A DNA stretch of 64,000 nt from contig NZ_BJHV01000001.1 in NCBI RefSeq assembly GCF_005405925.1, forward strand, positions 868,001 through 932,000, written 5' to 3'. This document shows, in pieces, positions 37,165 through 46,309 of the stretch. How positions within the stretch are numbered: the first letter of the stretch is position 1; the number at the start of each line of letters is the position of its first letter. Source of the stretch: Streptomyces antimycoticus (GTDB lineage Bacteria > Actinomycetota > Actinomycetes > Streptomycetales > Streptomycetaceae). The translations under genes were made by a program, and so were the position numbers. The notes below the pieces were generated by a model, which searched no databases, was not told the DNA's origin, and saw nothing but the letters and a program-made list of their open reading frames with translations.

Positions 37165-38898
37165 GTGACTGACACGGGAACACACGGCCGGCGGCGCAGC
37201 GCGGCCTGGTTCGGCGCGGAGGGCCGGTCCGGCATGGTCTACCGGTCCTGGATGCGCAACCAGGGCTATTCCGGGGAGGTGTTCGATGGCCGTCCGGTGA
37301 TCGGCATCGCCACGACCTGGTCGGAGCTGGCGCCCTGCAACAGCCATCTGCAGCGGGTGGCGGAGTCGGTGAAGCGCGGGGTCTGGCAGGCCGGTGGCTT
37401 TCCACTGGAGTTCCCGGCGATGGCGCTGGGCGAGACGCTGATGCGGCCCACCGCGATGCTGTACCGCAATCTGCTGGCCATGGAGGCCGAGGAGCTGATA
37501 CGCGCCAACCCGCTGGACGGTGTGGTGCTGCTGTCCGGCTGCGACAAGACCACTCCCGGTCTGCTGATGGCCGCCTCCAGCGTCGATCTGCCGGCCATCA
37601 TGGTCACCGGCGGCCCGATGCTCAACGGCAAGTACCGGGGCGGGGATGTGGGTTCGGGCACGCAGGTGTGGCGGTTCGAGGCCGAGCTTGCGGCCGGGCG
37701 GATGACCGAGGAGGAGTGCTTCTTCGCCGAGGGCTGCATGGCCCGGTCCAATGGGCACTGCATGACCATGGGCACCGCGTCCACCATGGCGTCGATGGCC
37801 GAGGCGCTCGGTATGCAACTGCCCTATTCGGCGAGCTGGCCGGCGGTGGACTCGCGGCGGTACGAGACGGCGCAGCGCGCCGGGCAGCGGATCGTGGCCA
37901 TGGTGGAGGAGGATCTGCGGCCGTCGCAGATCATGACCCGGGCGGCGTTCGAGAACGCGATACGCGTCAACGCGGCCATCGGCGGCTCCACCAACGCGGT
38001 GATCCATCTGCTGGCCATCGCGGGGCGGCTGGGGGTGCCGCTGACGCTCGACGACTTCGACGCGCTGGCCCGGGAGGTGCCCACACTGGTCGATCTGCAG
38101 CCCTCCGGACGGTTCCTGATGGAGGACTTCTGCTACGCCGGGGGCCTTCCGGTGGTGATGCGCGAACTGGGCGCGCTGCTGCACACGGAGGCGGCCACGG
38201 TGAACGGGCGCACGGTGGCGGAGAACGTCGGCGAGGCCGAGTGCTGGAACCGTGAGGTCATCCGGACACTGGACGACCCGTTCCAGGAGGCGGGCACCGG
38301 CACCGCGGTGCTGCGCGGCAATCTCGCACCGAACGGCGCGGTGATCAAACAGTCCGCCGCATCCCGCCATCTGCTCCAGCATCGCGGCCGGGCCCTGGTG
38401 TTCGACACACCGGAGGACTACATCGCCGTTCACGCCGACGAGGATCTACCGGTGGACGAGGACACCGTGCTGGTGATCCGGGGCAGCGGCCCTCGTGGCT
38501 ACCCGGGAATGCCCGAGGTCTCCAACGTGGTACTACCGCCCAAGTTGCTGCGCAAGGGCGTCGAGGACATGGTGCGGATCTGCGACGGCCGGATGTCCGG
38601 CACCGGATTCGGCACCGTCGTGCTCCATGTGGCCCCCGAATCCGCCGTCGGCGGCCCGCTGGCGCTGGTGCGCGACGGCGACTGGATCACCCTGGACGTC
38701 CCGGCGCGTGCGCTGACGCTGGAGGTGGCCGAGGAGGAGCTGGAGCGCCGGCGGGCCGCCTGGGAGCCCCCGCCGCCGGTCGCCGCCCGGGGTTGGAGCA
38801 GGCTCTACACCGAGCATGTGCTCCAGGCGGACCAGGGGCTGGACCTGGACTTCCTGGTCGGCTCCAGCGGACACGAGGTGCCCCGCGAGTCCCACTGA
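37165..38898 (+). CDS. IlvD/Edd family dehydratase (sugar-acid type)
   Basis: A 577-residue iron-sulphur dehydratase starting at GTG 37165 (GAGGGAG seven bases before). Visible family motifs are SELAPCNSHL, LSGCDKTTPG and FFAEGCMARSNGHCMTMGTA, which carry the three cluster cysteines, plus AAIGGSTNAVIHL and ICDGRMSGTGFG. The length and SWMRNQGY start match arabinonate/xylonate dehydratases better than branched-chain IlvD. These convert aldonic acids to 2-keto-3-deoxy acids. A co-directional SDR lies directly upstream. No regulator is adjacent. Confidence 0.85.
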   Translation: MTDTGTHGRRRSAAWFGAEGRSGMVYRSWMRNQGYSGEVFDGRPVIGIATTWSELAPCNSHLQRVAESVKRGVWQAGGFPLEFPAMALGETLMRPTAMLYRNLLAMEAEELIRANPLDGVVLLSGCDKTTPGLLMAASSVDLPAIMVTGGPMLNGKYRGGDVGSGTQVWRFEAELAAGRMTEEECFFAEGCMARSNGHCMTMGTASTMASMAEALGMQLPYSASWPAVDSRRYETAQRAGQRIVAMVEEDLRPSQIMTRAAFENAIRVNAAIGGSTNAVIHLLAIAGRLGVPLTLDDFDALAREVPTLVDLQPSGRFLMEDFCYAGGLPVVMRELGALLHTEAATVNGRTVAENVGEAECWNREVIRTLDDPFQEAGTGTAVLRGNLAPNGAVIKQSAASRHLLQHRGRALVFDTPEDYIAVHADEDLPVDEDTVLVIRGSGPRGYPGMPEVSNVVLPPKLLRKGVEDMVRICDGRMSGTGFGTVVLHVAPESAVGGPLALVRDGDWITLDVPARALTLEVAEEELERRRAAWEPPPPVAARGWSRLYTEHVLQADQGLDLDFLVGSSGHEVPRESH

Positions 38899-38961
38899 CC
38901 CCCTCGCGCGGCCACCGCCGACGGCGGTCGGATCTGTCCCGCGGAGGTCTTCCCGCGTCGG

Positions 38962-38995
38962 CCGTGCGCGGGCCGTGCGTACGGCCCGCGCACGG
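38962..38995. terminator. Bidirectional hairpin terminator
   Basis: A perfect 15-base inverted repeat (CCGTGCGCGGGCCGT, 38962-38976; complement 38981-38995) with loop GCGT lies between the convergent dehydratase and esterase genes. Confidence 0.75.
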
Positions 38996-39001
38996 GCCCC
39001 G

Positions 39002-40012
39002 TCAGGGGGCCAGGAGCCTGCGCAGCCACCGCCGCCGCGCCTCCCGTGCGTCCCGCGAGACCGCGGCCTCCGGTGCCATGCCACTGAAACCGTGGAAGGC
39101 ACCGGACCAGACGTGCAGTTCGGCCGCTCCCCCGGCTCGCCAGATGCGACGGGCGTAGTCCACGTCCTCGTCGCGGAAGGTCTCCGCCGAGCCGACATCG
39201 ATGAACGCGGGCGGCAGTCCGGACAGATCCGTGGCACGGGCGGGCGCGGCATACGGCGAGACGTCGTCGCCCCCGCGTGCGTCGCCGAGCAGCGCGGTCC
39301 ATCCGGCCTCGTTGGCGGCGCGGTCCCACACCCCGATCCCGGTCATCTGCAGGGCGGACGGTGTGTCGTTGCGGTCGTCGAGCATGGGACACATCAGCAG
39401 CTGCCCGAACAGGGCCGGGCCGCCGCGGTCCCGGGCCCGCAGCGCGACGGCCGCGCCGAGGCCGCCACCTGCGCTGCCGCCCACGACCACGATGCGCGCC
39501 GGGTCGATGCCCAGCTCTTCGGCGTGTTCGGCGGTCCAGCGCAGCCCGGCGTAGCAGTCCTCGACCGGCCCCGGATGCCGGGTCCCCGGCGCGAGACGGT
39601 ATTCGACGGACACCACGGCGAGCCGCAGTTCCTGGGCGAGGTCGAGCAACTCCGGCACACCCAGGCGGTTGTGCCCGACCGTCATGCCGCCGCCGTGGAT
39701 GTGATAGAGCGCCGGTACAGGAGTGGCCGCGTCCGCCAACCGGCAGATCAGCAGCGAGACCTCCGGCGCGTCCGCCGGGCCGGGGACGGACCGCTCCTCG
39801 ACCAGGAAGGCCCCGTCGCGCTCCAGATCCTCGTTCGTCAGCGTCTCCATGCCGGGCACCCCCTGACCGTCCCCCGCCTCCGGATCCGCCCCGGATCCGC
39901 CGGGCCGCAGTATCTCGCTGATGGCCGTGAGTGGCGCGATGAGCTCCGGGTCGAACGGCGGCGGTGGCCCGAGCGGCACCGTGGCCGCCGGGTCGGCGGA
40001 GGTGTTCGCCAT
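39002..40012 (-). CDS. HSL-family alpha/beta hydrolase
   Basis: A 336-residue esterase of the hormone-sensitive-lipase family. Signatures are HIHGGGMTVG (oxyanion hole), VVVGGSAGGGLGA (nucleophile), the PPAFIDVGSAETFRDE acid region and GAFHGF (His). The N-terminal 80 residues form a cap. It hydrolyses short acyl esters; its substrate is unknown. Start ATG 40012 (MANTSADP). A second HSL-type gene lies at 51792, related but not a close duplicate. It stands alone before the permease pair. Confidence 0.86.
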   Translation of the reverse strand: MANTSADPAATVPLGPPPPFDPELIAPLTAISEILRPGGSGADPEAGDGQGVPGMETLTNEDLERDGAFLVEERSVPGPADAPEVSLLICRLADAATPVPALYHIHGGGMTVGHNRLGVPELLDLAQELRLAVVSVEYRLAPGTRHPGPVEDCYAGLRWTAEHAEELGIDPARIVVVGGSAGGGLGAAVALRARDRGGPALFGQLLMCPMLDDRNDTPSALQMTGIGVWDRAANEAGWTALLGDARGGDDVSPYAAPARATDLSGLPPAFIDVGSAETFRDEDVDYARRIWRAGGAAELHVWSGAFHGFSGMAPEAAVSRDAREARRRWLRRLLAP

Positions 40013-40101
40013 GGTTGGCTCCCAGGGTCGTGGTGACGGACATCCCCCGTCGCCGACCGCCCACTGCCCGAAGAGCGGCCGCCGCGCGGACGATCTTACC
40101 G

Positions 40102-40139
40102 GCCGGGTGGCGGGACGACGGCCGGGTGGCGGGACGACG
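40102..40139. repeat. 19-base tandem repeat, two copies
   Basis: GCCGGGTGGCGGGACGACG occurs twice in a row (40102-40120, 40121-40139) and is followed by the first five bases of a third copy. It lies in the gap upstream of the esterase gene and after the permease subunit gene. A slippage product; function unknown. Confidence 0.75.
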
Positions 40140-40166
40140 GCCGGTTCGTACGGAGGCACCGGGCGG

Positions 40167-40901
40167 TCAGCCGTTCCAGCTCTCGTCGTACGGATCGCGC
40201 GGGGCCGGGACCGGCCGGGAACTGCTGACGTCGAGATACGGGATGGCGCCACCGCCCACGGGGTCCGTGGTCCGCTTGCGGGTGTAGGTGCCGATGACCT
40301 GGAGCCAGGTGTCGGGTTGCAGCACCGGGGGGATTCGTCCGGTCAGCCCGATCTTGACGGGCTGGGCGTCGGCGGCGCAGCAGTTGAGGGCCATGCGGAC
40401 CAGGTAGGGGGCGCCGTGGCCGTCGAGGGCGACGAAACCGGTGACCTCGATCCTGCGGTGCTCCAGGGAGCGCCCGTGGTCGTACACCGCGCGGCCGGCG
40501 TAATCGGCCACATTGAGTGGCAGCGGGTCACCGGCGGGGAGCGCGGGGAAGCCCCAGGGGCGTTGCAGCGCCGTGCCGGTGTGCATGGCGGTGTACGAGC
40601 CCAGCGCGGGCGGCGCCACCAGAATGAGGGCGAACAGCGGGAGGACGAGGAGCCAGGAGACCCGTGGTTCCCGGTGGGCGTGGCCGCCGTCGCCCTCCTC
40701 CGCGTGCGGGTCGGCATGGGCCGTGCGCGGCCGCTCGTACCAGATGGTGACGACGGCGGCCGCGATCAGGACGACACCGGCCGCGAGGAGCAACGGGCGC
40801 AGCCCCGCCTTCACATAGCGCAGATACAGGCCGGTGAAACCGGCCCGCAGCACCGCCCCGCCGATGAGGAACAGCACGATCGCCTGTGCCTTCCGGTTCA
40901 C
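40167..40901 (-). CDS. TIGR03943/YcgQ-like membrane subunit
   Basis: A 244-residue membrane protein with two N-terminal helices (QAIVLFLIGGAVLRAG, LRPLLLAAGVVLIAAA), a His/Asp-rich loop (ADPHAEEGDGGHAHRE), a third helix and a soluble C-terminal domain with LNCCAAD. This is the YcgQ/DUF1980 family, always paired with a YcgR-type permease. The start overlaps the permease stop (ATGA), so the two form one coupled unit. The His-rich loop and Cys pair suggest metal binding. The transport substrate is unproven. Confidence 0.82.
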   Translation of the reverse strand: MNRKAQAIVLFLIGGAVLRAGFTGLYLRYVKAGLRPLLLAAGVVLIAAAVVTIWYERPRTAHADPHAEEGDGGHAHREPRVSWLLVLPLFALILVAPPALGSYTAMHTGTALQRPWGFPALPAGDPLPLNVADYAGRAVYDHGRSLEHRRIEVTGFVALDGHGAPYLVRMALNCCAADAQPVKIGLTGRIPPVLQPDTWLQVIGTYTRKRTTDPVGGGAIPYLDVSSSRPVPAPRDPYDESWNG

Positions 40902-41911
40902 AGCAGCACCGCCCCGACCAGGACCGGCATCAGTACGGCGAGGACGAAGGTGGCGGGCGCGAACCGCAGCGCGAACCCGCGGCCGAAGGTGCCGGTCTGC
41001 ATGGCGAACAGCTTCAGGTCGATCATCGGCCCGACGACCAGGAACGCCAGCCGGGCGGTGAGCGAGAACTGCGACAGGGACGCGGCCACGAAGGCGTCGG
41101 CCTCGGAGCAGATCGACAGCAGCACCGCGAGGACGGCCAGGGCGAGGATCGCCACGACCGGGTCATCGGCCGCGCCGCGCAGCCAGCTCGCCGGTACCAC
41201 GGCCTTGAGGGTGGCCGCGGCCATCGCGCCGACGACGAGGAAGCCGCCGGCGTGCATCACATCGTGGCGTACGGACGCCCAGAACGCGGCGCCCCTGCCG
41301 TGGCCGTGGAAGGAGGGGCGGGCCGGTGGGCGCAGCCAGTCGGCCCGCCCCAGCCGCTGCCACAGCCAGCCCATCGCACACGCCACGAGCAGACTCGCCA
41401 CGAACCGGGCGAGCACCATCTCCGGGTCGCGGGGGAACGCGACGGCGGTGGCGGTCAGCACGATCGGGTTGATCGCCGGGGCGGACAGCAAAAACGCCAG
41501 CGCCGCCGCGGGGGTGACGCCCCGGCGCACCAGCGCCCCGGCCACCGGCACCGAGGCGCATTCACAGCCGGGCAGCACCGCCCCGGCCACCCCCGCCACC
41601 GGCACCGCGAGGGCGGGCCGCCGCGGCAGCGCGCGGGCGAAGAACGACGGCGGGACGAACACCGCGATGAGCGCCGACAGCACCACCCCGAGCACGAGAA
41701 AGGGCAGGGCCTGGAGGACCACCGCGACGAACACGGTCATCCAGCTCTGCGTCACCGGAGCCGACAGCGCCCGGCGGATCGGCCCCTGCGCCGCAACCAC
41801 CAGGACCAGCAGCATGATCAGGCCGAGGGACGAATCGAACCGCCCGCCCCGCGGATCGCCCGCGGCGCGGCGGCCGGCCCCGGTCGGGGCCGCTTTGGTC
41901 GTGGTGCTCAC
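40898..41911 (-). CDS. Permease of the YcgR/DUF318 family
   Basis: A 337-residue membrane protein with about eight to nine helices. The conserved PGCECASVP motif with two cysteines, LLSAPAINPIVL, and SICSEADAFVAAS in the second half are hallmarks of the two-part YcgR/DUF318 permeases. It is translationally coupled to the YcgQ-like gene. The paired Cys and acidic residues within helices suggest movement of a metal ion or thiol compound. I found no Zur-like box upstream. Confidence 0.84.
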   Translation of the reverse strand: MSTTTKAAPTGAGRRAAGDPRGGRFDSSLGLIMLLVLVVAAQGPIRRALSAPVTQSWMTVFVAVVLQALPFLVLGVVLSALIAVFVPPSFFARALPRRPALAVPVAGVAGAVLPGCECASVPVAGALVRRGVTPAAALAFLLSAPAINPIVLTATAVAFPRDPEMVLARFVASLLVACAMGWLWQRLGRADWLRPPARPSFHGHGRGAAFWASVRHDVMHAGGFLVVGAMAAATLKAVVPASWLRGAADDPVVAILALAVLAVLLSICSEADAFVAASLSQFSLTARLAFLVVGPMIDLKLFAMQTGTFGRGFALRFAPATFVLAVLMPVLVGAVLL

Positions 41912-42009
41912 GGGTGAGGTACCTCCGGCGTCGAGAGTGCGTGCGCGGTTCCCCGCCCCCTCCAGTACGCCGGTTCAGCCCCGCGTGCTCACCTCGGCCT
42001 GCGCCGCGT

Positions 42010-43206
42010 TCACCACGGCTCCATACAGGCGGCGAGTGCCGACCAGGACTGGGGAGCGGCGCCCAGACCGGCTCCCGTCTCCGGGTTCCAGTACTCCGCC
42101 CAACCGTTGCCGCGGACGGCGGCGACGGTGGCCTCGGCGATCTCCTGCGCCTCGTCATGCAGGCCCCACCGCAGCAGCGCGAGGCCGAGCAGGTAGTTCA
42201 TCTGCGGCCAAGCCGCGCCGCGCCAGTACATGCCCGGGTCGTACGAGCGGTGGGACCGGGCGACGTTCGTCGGTCCGAATGGAGCGGCGAACCGGTCGGG
42301 CCGCCGGAGTTGGGACAGCGCGGAGAGGGCGCGGTCACGGTCCTGAGTGACCAGGGCGCCCATGACGCCGTCGCTGAGCGGAATCGCCGTGGACGGGCCG
42401 CCGCCCACCAGGGCCAGGTCGTTCCACAGTTCCTGGTCCGGATCCCACAGATGCGTGTCCATCGCGTCAGCCAGGAGACGGGCGCGCTCCGCGAGTTCCG
42501 GATCGCCGAGTATCTGCGCGAGTTCGGACATGTTGAACGCCGTGTACGCGTTGAAGCCCGCGGTGCACGACATGAACGCGGTGGATGCGAGCGCGGCGCC
42601 GTCCGTGTCGAAGCGCAGGTGCTCCACCTGCCGCTTGTTCCACGCGGTGCGGGCCGCCCGGTCGTAGTCGCCGGGTGTGCGGCCCGGGGCCCCCCAGTCG
42701 TCGAAGCGTGGCGCGTGATCGTTGCCGGCCTCCCAGGGATGGACGATGTAGATCAGACCGAGGTCCGTCCGGCGCTTCTCCCACAGCCAGTCGAGGCCGG
42801 ACCGTGCCCTGAGCAGCACTTCGTCGGACGGCCTGCGGCCGCGGTCGGCCAGAACACGCGCGGCGTGCCCGAACATCGGCGGCTGGGTGAGGGAGGAGGT
42901 GGCCCGGAGCGGCCCGAGCCAGGTGTCGGGTCCGGACGGACCGTAGCGCATGTGCGGCACCATGCCACCGTCGAGTTGGCCCTCCAGGACGGCGCGCAGC
43001 TCCGTCTCGGCTCTCGGGTCGTCGAGCCGGGCCCACGCGATGGCGTGGAAACACGAGTCCCACAGCCACAGGTGCGGGTAGAGGCTCGGGTTGGGAACGC
43101 AGTAACCGCGCGCGTCGTCCCAGTGGTTCTCCAGCAGACGCAGCGCGGCGTCGCGCAGGTTCCGCGTCATCTCGTGCGCGTCCTCCATGCCCTGTGTCTC
43201 GTGCAT
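42010..43206 (-). CDS. GH63-like glycoside hydrolase (glucosyl/mannosylglycerate-hydrolase-like)
   Basis: A 398-residue (alpha/alpha)6-barrel glycosidase starting at ATG 43206 (GGTGAG upstream). Motifs are LWLWDSCFHAIAWARLD near the N terminus (Asp as general acid in this clan) and DPGMYWRGAAWPQMNYLL toward the C terminus; the compact single-domain form is that of bacterial mannosyl- or glucosylglycerate hydrolases. It is cytosolic, and would split an imported disaccharide-like compatible solute. It follows the ABC importer genes on the same strand, though a strong hairpin intervenes. Confidence 0.8.
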   Translation of the reverse strand: MHETQGMEDAHEMTRNLRDAALRLLENHWDDARGYCVPNPSLYPHLWLWDSCFHAIAWARLDDPRAETELRAVLEGQLDGGMVPHMRYGPSGPDTWLGPLRATSSLTQPPMFGHAARVLADRGRRPSDEVLLRARSGLDWLWEKRRTDLGLIYIVHPWEAGNDHAPRFDDWGAPGRTPGDYDRAARTAWNKRQVEHLRFDTDGAALASTAFMSCTAGFNAYTAFNMSELAQILGDPELAERARLLADAMDTHLWDPDQELWNDLALVGGGPSTAIPLSDGVMGALVTQDRDRALSALSQLRRPDRFAAPFGPTNVARSHRSYDPGMYWRGAAWPQMNYLLGLALLRWGLHDEAQEIAEATVAAVRGNGWAEYWNPETGAGLGAAPQSWSALAACMEPW

Positions 43207-43251
43207 TCCGTGCTCACCTGTGCCGTTCCCGGCAGAGCCGGTCGAGGGTGT

Positions 43252-43286
43252 CCGCCGCGGCCCGGGGCGCTCCCGGGCCGCGGCGG
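43252..43286 (-). terminator. Hairpin between ABC ATPase and hydrolase genes
   Basis: CCGCCGCGGCCCGGG (43252-43266) and its exact reverse complement (43272-43286) form a 15-bp stem with loop GCGCT. Lying inside an otherwise continuous operon, it may end most transcripts after the importer genes or stabilise their 3' end, making the hydrolase less expressed. Confidence 0.6.
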
Positions 43287-43412
43287 CCGTGCGGTCGGGG
43301 GGCCGTGGTCCGCGGCGGTGCCGCCGCCCGTCATCGCACCGCCGGAGGCGGTGACCGGCGTCCGGCCCCGGCCCCGGCCATGGGGAACGGGCTCCGGCCA
43401 GGGACGTCCCGG

Positions 43413-44504
43413 TCATGCCGTCTCCAGTGCCAGCTCCGTCTCGGCGTCGTACCAGCGCACGTCCTGCGGTGAGATCGTGAGCCAGACGACGTCGCCCGGA
43501 TCGGCGCGGAAGGTGTTCGGGGCCTGCACCTTGATCTCCTGGCCGTCGATGTCGGCCGTGATGAGGACGGCCGAGCCCAGCGGTTCGAACACCTTGACCG
43601 TGGCACGCACGGCACCTTCCCGCTTGCTGTGGGAGGTGTGCACGGCCTCGGCGCGGATGCCGAGCAGAACCGTCTTGCCGTGATGGGGCCGCAGCGCGGC
43701 AGGGCCGTCCACCACCTGCCTGCCCAGGTCGGCGGTGACCCGGGTGCCATCCGCGGCGTCGGGCCGGGCGGTGAGGAAGTTCATCGGCGGGCTGCCGAGG
43801 AAGCCGCCGACGAAGCGGTCCGCCGGGTAGTCGTACACGTGCAGGGGAGCGGCGCACTGTGCGATCGCGCCGTCCCGGAGCACGGCGACCCGGTCGCCGA
43901 GGGACAAGGCCTCCGACTGATCGTGGGTGACGTACACCGTCGTCGTGCCGATCGACTCGACGAGCTTCTTGAGGTCGGAGCGGAAGGAGAGCCGCAGCAG
44001 CGAGTCGAGATTGGACAGCGGTTCGTCCATCAGGAGGACGTCCGCGTCGACGACGATCGCCCGCGCGACGGCGACTCGCTGGCGCTGGCCGCCGGAGAGC
44101 TGCGCGGGATAGCGGTCGAGGTAGGGCTCGAGCTGGAGCAGTTCCGCGGCCCAGGCGACCTTGCGCTCCACCTCCTTGCGGTCGGTGCCGCGCATCGTCA
44201 GCCCGAAGGCGATGTTGTCCCGGACCCTGCGGTGCGGGAAGACCGCGTAGGACTGGAAGACCATCGACAGGTTCCGGTCCTTGGGCGGCAGATAGGTGAC
44301 GTCTCGGCCGCCGACGACGATCTGCCCGGAGTCGGGCAGTTCCAGGCCGGCGAGCATCCGGAGCAGCGTGGTCTTGCCGCAGCCGGACGGCCCCAGCAAC
44401 ACCATGAACTCGCCGTCGGCTATGTCCAGTGACACGTCGTGGGTCGCCGGGGCGGAGGCGCCCGGATAGGTCTTGTACAGATTGCGCAGATGCACTTCGG
44501 TCAT
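43413..44504 (-). CDS. Sugar ABC transporter ATP-binding protein (MsmX/UgpC type)
   Basis: A 363-residue MalK-family ATPase. Walker A is GPSGCGKTT, the signature LSGGQRQRVAVAR, Walker B VLLMDEPLSNLD and the switch VYVTHDQ. The C-terminal 130 residues form the regulatory OB/TOBE fold (LLGIRAEAVH, VWLTISPQDVRWYD). It powers the importer formed by the two permeases and binding protein encoded just upstream. It is at 42 bases from the permease gene, same operon. Confidence 0.9.
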   Translation of the reverse strand: MTEVHLRNLYKTYPGASAPATHDVSLDIADGEFMVLLGPSGCGKTTLLRMLAGLELPDSGQIVVGGRDVTYLPPKDRNLSMVFQSYAVFPHRRVRDNIAFGLTMRGTDRKEVERKVAWAAELLQLEPYLDRYPAQLSGGQRQRVAVARAIVVDADVLLMDEPLSNLDSLLRLSFRSDLKKLVESIGTTTVYVTHDQSEALSLGDRVAVLRDGAIAQCAAPLHVYDYPADRFVGGFLGSPPMNFLTARPDAADGTRVTADLGRQVVDGPAALRPHHGKTVLLGIRAEAVHTSHSKREGAVRATVKVFEPLGSAVLITADIDGQEIKVQAPNTFRADPGDVVWLTISPQDVRWYDAETELALETA

Positions 44505-44546
44505 GATGTCCTCACCGTGGATCGGGATGGTCGGCTCGTCGGCGGA

Positions 44547-45428
44547 TCAACCCGCGCGGGTCCCCCACATGTTGAGCAGGTACCGCCGCATCAGGGCGAT
44601 GAAGACCAGGGCCGGGATGACGAGCAGGAAGCCGCCGGCGAAGCGGTAGGCCAGAGGCGACTGCTGTAGCGACGTCAGCACCTGTGCCGGCAGCGTCCGG
44701 TGGTCCAGCGTGATGACCGCCGCGCCGAGCACCTCGTTCCATGACAGGACGAAGGTGAAGACGCTGGAGGCCGCGAGGCCCGGAACGGCGAGCGGCAGGA
44801 CCACGCGGCGGAACGCGCCGAAGCGGGTGCAGCCGAAGATCAGCGCCGCTTCCTCCACGTCCCGCGGCACGGAGACGAAGATGCTCGCGGTGATCAGCAC
44901 CGTGGTGGGCAGCGCCAGTGCCGTGTGGATGAGTACGACCGCGGTGACGGTGTCGTAGACACCGGTGTTCAGGAACAGCTGCGCCAGTGGGATGGACAGC
45001 ACGACGATGGGCAGGGCACGGGTCAGCAGCAGCACCAACTGGTAGGCGTCCCGGCCGCGGAAGACATAGCGGGCCAGCGCGTATCCGGCCGGAGCGCCGA
45101 TGACCAGGGCGAGCAGTACGGTCAGCAGGCCTGATGCCACGGAGTTGAAGGTCGCCGGGCCGATTCCGGTCGAGGAGAGGAATGCCCTGATGGTGGTTGT
45201 GGACAGGCCAGTGGGCAGGAACGACTTCGGGAAGTCGTTCAGCGCCGTGCGGCTGGACAGCGCCGCGAGGGCGATGAGGTAGACGGGCACGCCCATGAAC
45301 AGGGTGATCGCCACGGCTGCCAGCTGTTGCAGCGACCTGACCCGGCGGCGGCGCCGCAGCGGGCCGCGGTCGACGGGCGGCAGCGCGTCGCCCGCCCTCG
45401 ACGTCTTCTCGGTCTCGACCGCGGTCAT
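44547..45428 (-). CDS. Sugar ABC transporter permease (MalG type)
   Basis: A 293-residue membrane protein with six hydrophobic helices and the EAA loop VEEAALIFGCTRFGAFRRVV that docks to the ATPase. The N-terminal cytosolic stretch of about 35 residues is Arg-rich. Start ATG 45428 overlaps the end of the MalF-type gene by four bases, so the two permeases are made together. It is in the inner membrane and is part of the sugar importer. Confidence 0.88.
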   Translation of the reverse strand: MTAVETEKTSRAGDALPPVDRGPLRRRRRVRSLQQLAAVAITLFMGVPVYLIALAALSSRTALNDFPKSFLPTGLSTTTIRAFLSSTGIGPATFNSVASGLLTVLLALVIGAPAGYALARYVFRGRDAYQLVLLLTRALPIVVLSIPLAQLFLNTGVYDTVTAVVLIHTALALPTTVLITASIFVSVPRDVEEAALIFGCTRFGAFRRVVLPLAVPGLAASSVFTFVLSWNEVLGAAVITLDHRTLPAQVLTSLQQSPLAYRFAGGFLLVIPALVFIALMRRYLLNMWGTRAG

Positions 45429-46309
45429 CGGAGCCTCACTTCCGCCTCGGGCTGACGCAGCACGCGCAGGCAGGTGATGGACGCCACCAGCGACACGCCC
45501 AGGACCACGAGGGCGACGGCGCCGGCGACGGCAGGGTTCTGCAGAGCGGCGAACCACTCGTAGGTCTCGCCGACCAGGAGGGGGAAGTTCCTGCCGGTCA
45601 ACGCCTGGGCGACGGCGAAGGACTGCATCGCCATGATCATGCGCAGGATCAGTGCGACCTGTAGGTTCGGCTTGACCAACGGCAGGATGACGTGGCGTAC
45701 GCGCTGCCAGGCGCCGCCGCCGAAGACCTGCGCGGCCTCGTCGTACTCACGCGGGATCATCTGCATCCCGGCCACGACGATGATCAGCACCAGGGAGGTG
45801 GAACGCCAGATCTCCGCCAGCACCACGGCCAGCAGCATCGTGGAGTGGTGCTGGTACGACAGCCAGGAGAAGCCGTCGCCGAGCCCCAACGCGGCCAGCA
45901 CCGAGTTGAGATAGCCCCGGTCGGTGAAGATGGACAACCACACCAGGCCCGCGGCCAGATCGCTGACCGCCAGGGGTACCGCCCACAGGTAGAAGTAGAG
46001 CCGGGACCCGCGCAGCCGGCTCTGGAGCAGCAGCGCCATGCCGAAGGCGAGGACGAACTGGATGGGTATCACCACGACGATGAGCAGCAGCGTGTTGCGC
46101 ACCGCTTCCCAGAAACGCGGCTCCGCCGCCATCCGCTCCCAGTTGGCCAGGGTGAAGCCGTCGGGGCCCATGAAGGCCTCGCGGATACCGACGACGGTGG
46201 GCCAGCCCAGGAGCAGCACCATGAAGACGAACGACGGCACGAGCAGAAGGTACGGAAGCCGCAGTCGCTGACCGGCAGGTTTCCGGTCGAGTACGGAACG
46301 TCGCATCAT
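45425..46309 (-). CDS. Sugar ABC transporter permease (MalF type)
   Basis: A 294-residue membrane protein of six helices. It begins MMRRSVLDRKPAG, has the periplasmic-side pattern of carbohydrate permeases (FMGPDGFTLANWERM), and the docking loop YDEAAQVFGGGAWQRV. ATG 46309 overlaps the stop of the binding protein gene (ATGA). The companion MalG-type permease follows with a four-base overlap. Confidence 0.88.
   Translation of the reverse strand: MMRRSVLDRKPAGQRLRLPYLLLVPSFVFMVLLLGWPTVVGIREAFMGPDGFTLANWERMAAEPRFWEAVRNTLLLIVVVIPIQFVLAFGMALLLQSRLRGSRLYFYLWAVPLAVSDLAAGLVWLSIFTDRGYLNSVLAALGLGDGFSWLSYQHHSTMLLAVVLAEIWRSTSLVLIIVVAGMQMIPREYDEAAQVFGGGAWQRVRHVILPLVKPNLQVALILRMIMAMQSFAVAQALTGRNFPLLVGETYEWFAALQNPAVAGAVALVVLGVSLVASITCLRVLRQPEAEVRLR

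Noticed and set aside
40898..41990. Zur-type zinc box upstream of the YcgR-like permease
   Set aside because: I looked for a TGAAAATGATTTTCA-like palindrome in the gap and saw none.
39921..42350. 809-residue plus-strand open frame
   Set aside because: Antisense to the permease pair and part of the hydrolase gene; low-complexity.
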